Assembly (NCBI GenBank): GCA_021794855.1 | Contig: JAJYPZ010000047.1 | Span: forward strand, 1-7,536 | From: Pseudomonadota bacterium | GTDB taxonomy: Bacteria; Pseudomonadota; Gammaproteobacteria; Burkholderiales; Sulfuriferulaceae | Direction: 5' to 3' | DNA: 7,536 nucleotides | Shown here: in pieces, positions 1 through 6,264 of the stretch | Numbering within the stretch: position 1 is the stretch's first letter | Layout of the letters: every line of letters starts with the position of its first letter | Made by a program: the position numbers and the translations under genes | The notes under the pieces: model-generated | Told to the model about the DNA's origin: nothing | The model's database searches: none | Seen by the model: only the letters and a program-made list of their open reading frames with translations

Positions 1-2
1 TG

Positions 3-788
3 CATATTCTGGCTCTGTATTTCTTTAACCATCAGACCAAACCAATTTCCGCCAGTGCGCTTAACGCACGAGACGACACGCTGAATGTGGAATTGACCCA
101 GCCCGCGCCGACGAAAGCTGCTCCGCAGATCCCTTCCCCCCCTGCCCATGCCGTACCGCCGCCTCAACCTGTGCATGCCAACATAGCAAGACCGGTACAC
201 CGGCAACCGGTGCGCCATCACGTATTGACGGCAAAACCCGTCATTTCATCGTTACGCCATAATCGTCTGTCGATTCCGGTAACGCCTCAGCCCACACCGT
301 CGTCGCCGCCTGCGGAAGCGCCAAATTCCTCTGCTCCGACCGATATGAGTAGCTATATCAATATGGTCAGAGCGCGCAAACAGGCGGAATCGGGCGAACC
401 CGCTGCGCCGCCGAGCGCCGATGACGCTCGCATGGCGCGCATAAAACAAAATCTGAAACCGCAGGGAGGCGGCGGCGTATTTCAAATCATTCACGTCGGT
501 ACCGAAACCGCGGAATTCACCTTCCGGGGCTGGGGCGACAGCACTTATACCAGTCCGATGCGCCAGACCATCGATGTCAAGGCCGATGCCAATACCGATG
601 TCGAACATGCCATCGTACGCAAAATGATAGCGATCATCCGCGAGCGGCACCCAGGTTATTTCACCTGGGAATCGTATCGACTGGGACGTACCGTGACCTT
701 GTCGGCTAAACCGGAAGACAATGCGGGACTGGAAGATTTTCTGCTGAAGGAATTCTTTTACAATAACAATCGTGCTGCCGAACAGTAA
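3..788 (+). CDS. TonB-like proline-rich membrane-anchored protein, 5' end missing
   Basis: The reading frame is open from the left edge to a TAA at 786-788, giving 261 visible residues. A GTG at 87 could serve as a start, but the 28 codons before it look coding: they begin HILALYFF, like the end of a membrane helix, and run to TLNVELTQ, the kind of junction that follows the anchor in TonB-like proteins. The true start is therefore probably upstream of the window. Residues about 30-115 are rich in Pro, Ala and His, like a periplasm-spanning linker. A short helix-like stretch (about 118-128) and a Gly run (about 155-158) precede a compact C-terminal domain (about 158-253) with the features AEFTFRGW, VRKMIAIIRE, LGRTVTLSA and DNAGLEDFLLKEFF. 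I recall similar C-terminal domains in hypothetical proteins of Betaproteobacteria, but know no function. It lacks the YP-type motif expected of a true TonB C-terminus, so I do not call it tonB. It converges on tyrA, with 8 bases between the stop codons. Confidence 0.75.
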   Translation, partial: HILALYFFNHQTKPISASALNARDDTLNVELTQPAPTKAAPQIPSPPAHAVPPPQPVHANIARPVHRQPVRHHVLTAKPVISSLRHNRLSIPVTPQPTPSSPPAEAPNSSAPTDMSSYINMVRARKQAESGEPAAPPSADDARMARIKQNLKPQGGGGVFQIIHVGTETAEFTFRGWGDSTYTSPMRQTIDVKADANTDVEHAIVRKMIAIIRERHPGYFTWESYRLGRTVTLSAKPEDNAGLEDFLLKEFFYNNNRAAEQ

Positions 789-796
789 TACCGGGA

Positions 797-1723
797 TCAA
801 TCCGGCGGATTTTGCAGCAGCCATTCAAGCCGGGATTGTTGCGCACGGCTGAACAATTGCATCAAGGCGCCGGCATTCCCGTCGCGCAAGGCGGCCTGCA
901 GCTGTCCGAGTTCCTTTTGAAACGCCGCCAATTCAGCCAGTATTGACGGCCGATTGGCGATAGCGATATCGCGCCACATCTCGGGGCTGCTACCGGCGAT
1001 GCGCGTAAAATCGCGGAACCCGCCCGCGGCAAAACCGAATAGCTGATCCGCGTTATCGCGCTGCGCAATCATATTGACCAGCGAATACGCCAGTAAATGC
1101 GGCAAATGGCTGACAGCGGCAAAAATGGCATCGTGCACGTCCGCGCTCATGATACTGGTCTGCGCGCCGCAATATTGCCACATGGCTGCGATACGATCTA
1201 CCGCAGCGGAGTCCGTTGCCGGCAACGACGCATATTCATTATTTTCATTTCGCGCATGAATTTCCGGCAACGGCGTAATGACGATTTTTTTATTCAGATA
1301 CAGATCCGCGCGTGCTGCGGCTGCGCCGCTCAGTTCCGCACCGGCGATCGGATGAGCCGGTACGCAACGAGACAGGTGCCCGGCAAGGTGGCGCTGCATC
1401 AAGGCAACGACATCCTGCTTGGTACTGCCTGCATCGGTAACGATCGTTCTGGGCTCCAGCCAGGGCGCAATTTCCTGCATAACGGCAGCCATTTGTCCGA
1501 CGGGTACAGCCAGTACCGCGATCTCAGCGGCCGCCAAAGCTTCCTCGATATTGTCGGCTATGACATCGACGATGCCTAGGGCCTGAGCCTGTTGCAGATT
1601 CCCGCTGCAACGATCGACGCCGACGACGGTTCCTACTGCGCCAGCCTGCTTCAGGCTTAACGCCAGCGATCCTCCTATCAGACCGACGCCGAAGATTACC
1701 AGCCTGGAAATGGCATATCTCAT
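797..1723 (-). CDS. tyrA: Prephenate dehydrogenase (TyrA), monofunctional
   Basis: This cytoplasmic enzyme oxidatively decarboxylates prephenate to 4-hydroxyphenylpyruvate, the last step before transamination to tyrosine. The 308-residue protein has an N-terminal Rossmann fold with GVGLIGGS at 12-19. Asp37 at the end of the second strand suggests, by the general rule, NAD rather than NADP. HPIAGAE at 124-130 carries the conserved active-site His. LYLNKKIVITP follows at 141-151. The helical dehydrogenase/dimerisation domain has SHLPH at 205-209 and GGFRDFTRIAGSSPEMWRD at 234-252. There is no chorismate mutase domain and no C-terminal ACT domain, so allosteric control by an ACT domain is not expected here. 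Residues about 153-170, between the two domains, look somewhat longer than usual. ATG at 1723 is chosen as start because AAGGA lies 5 bases upstream; a TTG immediately before it would sit only 2 bases from that site. The gene is last in the cluster, 87 bases after the DAHP synthase gene. Confidence 0.95.
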   Translation of the reverse strand: MRYAISRLVIFGVGLIGGSLALSLKQAGAVGTVVGVDRCSGNLQQAQALGIVDVIADNIEEALAAAEIAVLAVPVGQMAAVMQEIAPWLEPRTIVTDAGSTKQDVVALMQRHLAGHLSRCVPAHPIAGAELSGAAAARADLYLNKKIVITPLPEIHARNENNEYASLPATDSAAVDRIAAMWQYCGAQTSIMSADVHDAIFAAVSHLPHLLAYSLVNMIAQRDNADQLFGFAAGGFRDFTRIAGSSPEMWRDIAIANRPSILAELAAFQKELGQLQAALRDGNAGALMQLFSRAQQSRLEWLLQNPPD

Positions 1724-1728
1724 CAAGG

Positions 1729-1733
1729 TCCTT
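1729..1733 (-). promoter_or_regulatory. Ribosome binding site of tyrA (decides the start)
   Basis: AAGGA on the minus strand is followed by CCTTG and then the ATG at 1723. The spacing of 5 bases suits the ATG; the TTG codon at 1726-1724 would leave only 2 bases, so the protein is taken to begin at MRYAIS. Confidence 0.6.
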
Positions 1734-1753
1734 ATTCGCCCGTAACAATGCGA

Positions 1754-1791
1754 CCGATTAATATTCTCGCAGGATAACAGCGAGATATCGG
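1754..1791 (-). other. Imperfect stem-loop in the DAHP synthase-tyrA spacer
   Basis: On the minus strand ATATCTCGC (1788-1780) can pair with GCGAG (1770-1766) and, past one unpaired A, ATAT (1764-1761), closing a 9-base loop. A wider alternative pairs ATCGG (1791-1787) with CCGAT (1758-1754). No run of T follows, so this is not a standard intrinsic terminator. It sits about 40 bases ahead of the tyrA start, inside the longest spacer of the cluster. It could act in mRNA processing, stability or differential expression of tyrA, or it may have no role. No leader peptide rich in Tyr or Phe codons is visible in the spacer. Confidence 0.4.
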
Positions 1792-1810
1792 CCTCTCCCC
1801 GCGTCTGAAA

Positions 1811-2827
1811 TCAGATATCGCGTCCCAATACTCTGGCGATGCCGCCGAGCTCTGCCATCAGCGACTTCAATTCCTCGGGGGTAAGCGCCTGATCGGCATC
1901 GCACCATGCTTCACACGGATTAGGGTGCATTTCCACCAGCAACCCGTCGGCGCCCGCCGCCACCGCCGCGCGCGACAGCGCCGCAACCATCCAGGCTTTG
2001 CCTCCGGCATGCGACGGATCGACGATTACCGGCAAATGCGTTTCTTTTTTCAGCACCGGTATCGCGGTCACATCCAGCACATTACGGTAGTAGGTCTCGA
2101 AGGTACGGATGCCTCGCTCACAGAAAATGATATTGTGGTTGCCAGACGCGGCGATATATTCCGCCGCCATCAGCCACTCGGAAATCGTCGCCGACATTCC
2201 ACGCTTGAGTATGACCGGTTTGTTGACGCGGCCGACTTCCTTCAGCAGATCGAAATTCTGCATACTGCGCGTGCCGATCTGGATCGCGTCGACATCCCAC
2301 TCCATGAACGTATCGAGCATGCGCACGTCCATCAGTTCGGTAACGATGGGCAGAGCTTGCGCATCGGCGGCTTTGCGAAACATTTCCAGACCTTCGACGC
2401 CTTTGCCCTGAAAAGTATAAGGGCTGGTACGAGGCTTGAACGCCCCGCCGCGCATCAGACGGCAGCCTGCCGCTTTGACGAATCGTGCGGCATCGTCCAT
2501 TTGCGGCTGGGTTTCCACCGAGCATGGACCGGCTATCACCTGAACGGTATTGCCGCCCACGGGTACGCCTTTGATTTGAACGACAGTATTTTCCTTATGC
2601 CATTCGCGTGCCACGATTTTATAAGGCTTGACGATATTCATGGATTGCTCGACACCCGACAAAGCATCGATCGATTCCTGGTTGATCGCGCGTTCGTCGC
2701 CGATTGCGCCTATGATCGTGCGCTCTACGCCGCGTGAAATATTGGCATCGCAGCCGTATTCCTTGACTTTCTTTACGACTGCATCGATTTGTTGTTCACT
2801 CGCCCCGGGGCTCATCACGATAATCAT
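1811..2827 (-). CDS. aroF: 3-deoxy-7-phosphoheptulonate (DAHP) synthase, Thermotoga/Bacillus type with N-terminal ACT-like domain
   Basis: The enzyme condenses phosphoenolpyruvate and erythrose 4-phosphate to DAHP, the first committed step of the shikimate pathway. The protein has 338 residues. Residues 1-70 form a ferredoxin-like (ACT-like) regulatory domain starting MIIVMSPGAS, with SRGVERTIIGAIGDE at 31-45, closely like the start of the Thermotoga maritima enzyme as I remember it; this also supports the chosen start. The catalytic barrel follows: VIAGPCSVE (97-105), LMRGGAFKPRTSPY (124-137), IGTRSMQNFDLL (184-195), KPVILKRG (203-210), FCERGIRTFE (235-244), VIVDPSHAGG (267-276) and GLLVEMHPNP (295-304). 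By analogy with the family, Cys102, His273, Glu299 and Asp310 are the metal ligands, and all are present. Of the two effector-site residues I recall in Thermotoga, Ser31 is kept and His29 is Asn here. It lies 5 bases after hisC, with its ribosome site inside hisC, so it is probably translationally coupled. Gene names differ between species; aroF, aroG and aroA are all in use for this type. Confidence 0.95.
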   Translation of the reverse strand: MIIVMSPGASEQQIDAVVKKVKEYGCDANISRGVERTIIGAIGDERAINQESIDALSGVEQSMNIVKPYKIVAREWHKENTVVQIKGVPVGGNTVQVIAGPCSVETQPQMDDAARFVKAAGCRLMRGGAFKPRTSPYTFQGKGVEGLEMFRKAADAQALPIVTELMDVRMLDTFMEWDVDAIQIGTRSMQNFDLLKEVGRVNKPVILKRGMSATISEWLMAAEYIAASGNHNIIFCERGIRTFETYYRNVLDVTAIPVLKKETHLPVIVDPSHAGGKAWMVAALSRAAVAAGADGLLVEMHPNPCEAWCDADQALTPEELKSLMAELGGIARVLGRDI

Positions 2828-2832
2828 TATTA

Positions 2833-3978
2833 CTACTCCTTTAAGGCGTTTTCCAACGCCTGCAAAAATTGGTGGTTTTCCGATGCAAGCCCTATGCTAA
2901 CACGCAAAAATTCCGGCATGGCATAATTACTGATCGGACGGACGATGACGCCTTGCTCTAACAATCTTCGATACATCGATGTCGCATTGCCGATACGTAT
3001 GGCTAAAAAATTTCCGTACGACGGAATATAAGACAGCTTCAATAGCGCCAGACCTTGCGTAATCTGGCGCATTCCCAACTGGTTCAAAGCGTAGCTGCGA
3101 GCGATGAACTCATCGTCCGCCAGCGCCGCGGTCGCCGCGACCAGCGCCAGATGACTGACGTTAAACGGTTGCCGCACCCGATTGAGCATATCTGCGACTT
3201 CGGCGCTTGCCAAAGCGTATCCTACCCGCAAACCAGCCAGACCGTAAGCCTTGGAAAACGTTCTGGTGACGATCAAATTCGGAAAGCGTGCCAGCCAGTT
3301 CATGGCATCCGATTGCAGCGCTTCCGGCAGATATTCGCCGTAGGCTTCGTCCAGCACAACCAGAACGTGCTCCGGCACCTGTTGCAGAAACGCCAGCATA
3401 TCGTCGTTAGACAAATAAGTGCCGGTAGGGTTATTGGGGTTGGCAATGAATAGCATCCTCGTATCGGCACGGATCGCAGCCAGCATTGCTTGCAGATCGT
3501 GGCCGTATTCGCGCGCCGGTACGGCGATACCTTGCGCTCCGGCTGTCAGCGTTGCGATGGCATAAACCGCAAAAGCGTGTTCGGAAAATATCGCCGATGT
3601 CCCGACCGAGAGAAATGCACGCGCCGCCATATCGAGCACATCGTTCGAACCGTTACCGAGCACGATTTGCGTCGTCTTAACGCCCAGTCGCGCCGATAAC
3701 GCCTGTTTGAGCTCGAAACCGCTGCCGTCAGGATAGCGAGCCAGTTCGTGCAGTTCCCGTTCGACTGCGGTCATGGCCCTGGGACTGGGACCGAGGGGAT
3801 TTTCATTCGAAGCCAGTTTGACGATACGTTCCGGCGCCATACCGAGTTCGCGGGCGAGTTCGGAAATGGGCTTGCCAGGTTGATACGGAGCTATGGCGCG
3901 AACGTACGCCGGGGCAAGCGCGGCAAGCGAGACAGTTCCGGAATCCGGATTTGACTGCGTGTTAAGCTGTTTCGTCAT
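2833..3978 (-). CDS. hisC: Histidinol-phosphate / aromatic aminotransferase (HisC family)
   Basis: This is a PLP-dependent fold-type I aminotransferase of 381 residues, about 20 longer at the N-terminus than many HisC proteins. Family landmarks are [10 protein letters not shown] (57-66), the cofactor-phosphate loop GNGSNDVLD (108-116), NPNNPTGT (180-187), LDEAYGEY (209-216) with Asp210 for the pyridine nitrogen, and [18 protein letters not shown] (239-256) with Lys243 as the Schiff-base lysine. Arg359 in LRVSIG should bind the substrate carboxylate. HisC enzymes use histidinol phosphate, and many also transaminate prephenate or the 4-hydroxyphenyl- and phenylpyruvates. Lying among pheA, DAHP synthase and tyrA, with no his genes beside it, this copy is more likely to serve Tyr and Phe synthesis; whether a second hisC exists in a his operon cannot be seen. 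The ATG at 3978 lacks a clear Shine-Dalgarno site, and the next in-frame ATG (residue 47) is too far inside the conserved region. Confidence 0.93.
   Translation of the reverse strand: MTKQLNTQSNPDSGTVSLAALAPAYVRAIAPYQPGKPISELARELGMAPERIVKLASNENPLGPSPRAMTAVERELHELARYPDGSGFELKQALSARLGVKTTQIVLGNGSNDVLDMAARAFLSVGTSAIFSEHAFAVYAIATLTAGAQGIAVPAREYGHDLQAMLAAIRADTRMLFIANPNNPTGTYLSNDDMLAFLQQVPEHVLVVLDEAYGEYLPEALQSDAMNWLARFPNLIVTRTFSKAYGLAGLRVGYALASAEVADMLNRVRQPFNVSHLALVAATAALADDEFIARSYALNQLGMRQITQGLALLKLSYIPSYGNFLAIRIGNATSMYRRLLEQGVIVRPISNYAMPEFLRVSIGLASENHQFLQALENALKE
2836..2842 (-). promoter_or_regulatory. Strong ribosome binding site of the DAHP synthase gene, inside the end of hisC
   Basis: AAAGGAG on the minus strand stands 8 bases before the ATG at 2827. 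It forms the Lys and Glu codons just before the hisC TAG, so ribosomes ending hisC are placed on the next start. It is the best Shine-Dalgarno match in the window. Confidence 0.8.
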
Positions 3979-4043
3979 GATAATGATAAATTCTGTGATT
4001 ATTCAATGAAACACGGAAAGCGCTGCTCTGTCGCTCTAACGAA
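3979..4043. other. AT-rich spacer between pheA and hisC
   Basis: These 65 bases form the second longest gap in the cluster. The half next to hisC is markedly AT-rich on both strands and has no purine-rich ribosome site before the hisC ATG. TATCAT at 3987-3982 resembles a -10 box, but the hexamer 17 bases before it (TTTCAT) matches the -35 consensus poorly, so no promoter is claimed. No hairpin with a T run is present. Confidence 0.35.
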
Positions 4044-5135
4044 TCACAATACGCCGACGGGATACGACCCCAGCAATTTCAGATAACTGGCTTCCTGCCG
4101 GACTTCTTCGAGCGCCAGACTGACTTCCGGATCGTCGCGGTGCCCTTCGATATCGACAAAAAAAACATATTCCCACAACTCAGCATAATCGTTTTTATTC
4201 GCGGAAGTATGCCGCGCCGGACGGGATTCGAATTTGGTCAGCGATACGCCGTGACGGACAAATGGCTGGAGCAGCTTGACGATTGCTCCGGGAAGATTGG
4301 GCGCGGACAATACCAGAGATGTTTTGTCACAGCCCGATCGCGCTGCATCTTCCTTCGCCACTACCAAAAAACGCGTGGTATTGTCCGGTTCGTCTTCAAT
4401 ATGTTCGAATATGCACTTTAAACCGTAAATTTCCGCCGCCACCGTGCCGGCCACGGCTACCGAGGAAGCGTCGGCAGCCGCCAGCCGGGCAGCTTCCGCA
4501 TTGCTGGCGACAGGAATCCGCTGCGTATTCGGCAGATTGCGGTTCAACCATTCATGACATTGGGCCAGAGACTGGCTGTGAGAATATACGATCGATACGC
4601 CGGCCAATCCTTCCGTCTTGCGCAACAACGACTGGTGTATACGCAAATCCACTTCGCCGCAGATTTTAAGCGGAGTGTCCTGCAACAGATCCAGCGTCCG
4701 GTTTACAGCGCCTTCGGTAGAGTTTTCCACCGGAACCACGCCATAATCGGCAGCGCCGGCATGCACATCGCGAAATACTTCGTCTATCGACGAGCATGGA
4801 CGCATTTGCGCAGCATGCCCGAATTGCTTGATCGCCGCCGTCTGGCTGAAAGTACCTTCAGGCCCCAGAAAAGCAACCGTTAGCGGTTTTTCCAGCGCCA
4901 GACACGCGGACATGATCTCGCGAAACAGTCTAAGTACCGTATCGTCGCTCAAAGGTCCGGAGTTTATTTCCTTAAGGCGGCGCAATACCTGAGCCTCGCG
5001 CTCCGGACGGTAAATGGTGCCGTTCTTCAAGCGTCCCACCGTCTGCGCATGACGCGCGCGCTGATTGATCAGCGCCAGCACCTGTTCGTCGATCGCATCG
5101 ATTTGCGTACGCAGCTGTTGTAAATCTTCTGACAT
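4044..5135 (-). CDS. pheA: Bifunctional chorismate mutase / prephenate dehydratase (P-protein)
   Basis: This cytoplasmic enzyme converts chorismate to prephenate and then to phenylpyruvate, the phenylalanine precursor. The protein has 363 residues. Residues 1-85 are an AroQ-type helical mutase: Arg9, Arg26, Lys37, Arg46 and Glu47 line up with active-site residues of the E. coli enzyme. The dehydratase domain (about 86-265) begins VAFLGPEGTFSQ and has VPVENSTEGAVN at 134-145 and the catalytic NTTRF at 252-256. The ACT domain (about 271-363) has LPGAIVKLLQPF at 281-292 and the Phe-binding ESRP at 303-306, so feedback inhibition by phenylalanine is likely. Between ESRP and WEYVFF there are 14 residues where I expect about five. 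The frame runs on upstream to 5228, but the mutase homology begins at MSEDLQQLR, so ATG 5135 is the start. It lies 7 bases after serC; GGGGA at 5150-5146, 10 bases upstream, is a modest ribosome site overlapping the end of serC. Confidence 0.96.
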   Translation of the reverse strand: MSEDLQQLRTQIDAIDEQVLALINQRARHAQTVGRLKNGTIYRPEREAQVLRRLKEINSGPLSDDTVLRLFREIMSACLALEKPLTVAFLGPEGTFSQTAAIKQFGHAAQMRPCSSIDEVFRDVHAGAADYGVVPVENSTEGAVNRTLDLLQDTPLKICGEVDLRIHQSLLRKTEGLAGVSIVYSHSQSLAQCHEWLNRNLPNTQRIPVASNAEAARLAAADASSVAVAGTVAAEIYGLKCIFEHIEDEPDNTTRFLVVAKEDAARSGCDKTSLVLSAPNLPGAIVKLLQPFVRHGVSLTKFESRPARHTSANKNDYAELWEYVFFVDIEGHRDDPEVSLALEEVRQEASYLKLLGSYPVGVL

Positions 5136-5142
5136 GTTCAGA

Positions 5143-6210
5143 CTATCCCCGGCGTCCGGCGAAATCCTGCATATATTCGACCAATGCCTGAACCCCGGCC
5201 AGCGGCATGGCATTATAGATCGACGCACGCATGCCTCCGACCAGCCGGTGGCCTTTCAATTGCAGCAAACCGTGTTCGTCCGCTCCCCGCAGGAATTCTT
5301 CGTCCAGTCTCGAATTATGCAGGGTAAACGGAATATTCATGCGGGAGCGGCTGTCCCGCGCTACGGGACAAAGATAAAAGTCGCTGGCGTCAAGATACGA
5401 GTACAGCAGATCGGATTTGATCCGGTTGCGCTCCGCCGCTGCCGACAGGCCGCCTTCGTTCTTCAAATGACGGAATACCAGACCTGCGATATACAGAGCA
5501 TAAGTCGGCGGAGTATTGTACATGGATTGATGTTCGGCCTGAATCCGGTAGTCGAACATGGTGGGCGTTCCCGGCAAGGTTTTACCGAGCAGGTCTTCGC
5601 GAACGATGACCAGAGTCAAACCGGCAGGACCGATATTTTTTTGCGCTCCGGCATAAATCAGGCCGTAACGGCTGACGTCTATCGGTTTCGAAAGTATATT
5701 CGACGACATATCGGCGACCAGAGGAACTTTGCCCGTATCCGGCGTCCAGTGAAATTCGACGCCGCCGACCGTTTCGTTGGCTGCGTAATGGACATAAGCC
5801 GCTTCCGGATCAAGTTCCCACTCTGTTTTCGGCGGCACGCGATTTCGCGCGCTGGCCGCAACATTGACCGTCGCGTAGCGCTGCGCTTCTTCTATCGCCC
5901 TTTCGGACCAGATGCCGGTGTTAACATAATCGACCCGCTTTTTACCGCGCAGCAGATTCATCGGTACCATGGCGAATTGGGAGGATGCACCGCCTTGCAG
6001 GAACAAAATCTTATAGTCCGCGGAAATTGCCAGCAATTCGCGCAAATCGGCTTCTGCCTCATGGAAGATTTCCTGAAATTCCTTGCCGCGATGACTCATT
6101 TCCATCACCGACATCCCTGAACCGCGCCAATCGAGCATTTCGTCCCGGGCCTGTTCCAGTACCGGTTTCGGCAATACAGCGGGTCCTGCGCTAAAATTAT
6201 ATACGTGCAT
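5143..6210 (-). CDS. serC: Phosphoserine aminotransferase (SerC)
   Basis: SerC transfers an amino group from glutamate to 3-phosphohydroxypyruvate, giving phosphoserine; in many bacteria it also acts on the 4-carbon phosphohydroxy-oxo acid of pyridoxal phosphate synthesis. The 355-residue length is close to the usual 360. It starts with the typical YNFSAGPAVLP, then SVMEMSHRGKEF (34-45), LFLQGGASSQFAMVPMNL (69-86), TGIWSERAIEEA (98-109), VADMSSNILSKPID (165-178) and YAGAQKNIGPAGLTLV (186-201), where Lys191 should bind PLP. MYNTPPTYALY is at 230-240, and GHRLVGGMRASIYNAMP (320-336) is the substrate-phosphate region. The ATG at 6210 has a weak GGAAA site (6219-6215) just upstream. It follows gyrA by 54 bases with no terminator between, and precedes pheA by 7, so serC and pheA are almost certainly cotranscribed; a promoter in the gyrA-serC gap or inside gyrA cannot be excluded. 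Confidence 0.97.
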   Translation of the reverse strand: MHVYNFSAGPAVLPKPVLEQARDEMLDWRGSGMSVMEMSHRGKEFQEIFHEAEADLRELLAISADYKILFLQGGASSQFAMVPMNLLRGKKRVDYVNTGIWSERAIEEAQRYATVNVAASARNRVPPKTEWELDPEAAYVHYAANETVGGVEFHWTPDTGKVPLVADMSSNILSKPIDVSRYGLIYAGAQKNIGPAGLTLVIVREDLLGKTLPGTPTMFDYRIQAEHQSMYNTPPTYALYIAGLVFRHLKNEGGLSAAAERNRIKSDLLYSYLDASDFYLCPVARDSRSRMNIPFTLHNSRLDEEFLRGADEHGLLQLKGHRLVGGMRASIYNAMPLAGVQALVEYMQDFAGRRG

Positions 6211-6264
6211 TTGATTTCCAGCCTGATTCTTGCTCTGTCTGCGTATCGATCGAATTAAAGTGTC
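6211..6264. other. Short spacer between gyrA and serC
   Basis: These 54 bases hold only a weak ribosome site for serC (GGAAA on the minus strand, 6219-6215, about 4 bases before the ATG). I see no hairpin with a T run and no convincing promoter boxes, so read-through from gyrA into serC is possible. Confidence 0.4.

Noticed and set aside
791..805. Small hairpin (CCGGGAT / ATCCGG) between the convergent stop codons as a shared terminator
   Set aside because: The stem has a bulge or mismatch and an impossibly small loop if fully paired, and neither strand has a proper T run directly after it.
252..824. Minus-strand open frame of 190 codons antisense to the TonB-like gene
   Set aside because: It overlaps the end of tyrA and yields an Arg-rich product. 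The plus-strand frame has a coherent anchor, linker and domain layout and is preferred.
1284..1291. T run in the plus strand inside tyrA as a terminator or slippage site
   Set aside because: It is seven bases long, encodes Lys-Lys-Ile in a conserved stretch of TyrA and has no hairpin before it.
1097..1579. Plus-strand open frame of 160 codons antisense to tyrA
   Set aside because: The opposite strand carries the full set of prephenate dehydrogenase motifs; this frame shows none.
1925..2737. Plus-strand open frame of 270 codons antisense to the DAHP synthase gene
   Set aside because: It is a shadow of a clearly conserved enzyme, and the product is His/Arg/Asp-rich with no family resemblance.
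3982..4010. Possible promoter ahead of hisC with TATCAT as -10 box
   Set aside because: The hexamer at the right distance (TTTCAT) matches the -35 consensus at only two positions; AT-rich spacers give such matches by chance.
5136..5228. Upstream extension of pheA giving a 394-residue protein
   Set aside because: The added 31 residues overlap serC out of frame and have no homology to chorismate mutase, which begins at the ATG at 5135.
5065..6120. Long plus-strand open frame of 351 codons lying antisense to serC and the start of pheA
   Set aside because: The serC frame opposite it is fully conserved along its length. The antisense product has no recognisable motif and an unnatural Arg/Gln/Phe-rich composition, and its openness reflects the codon choice of the real gene.
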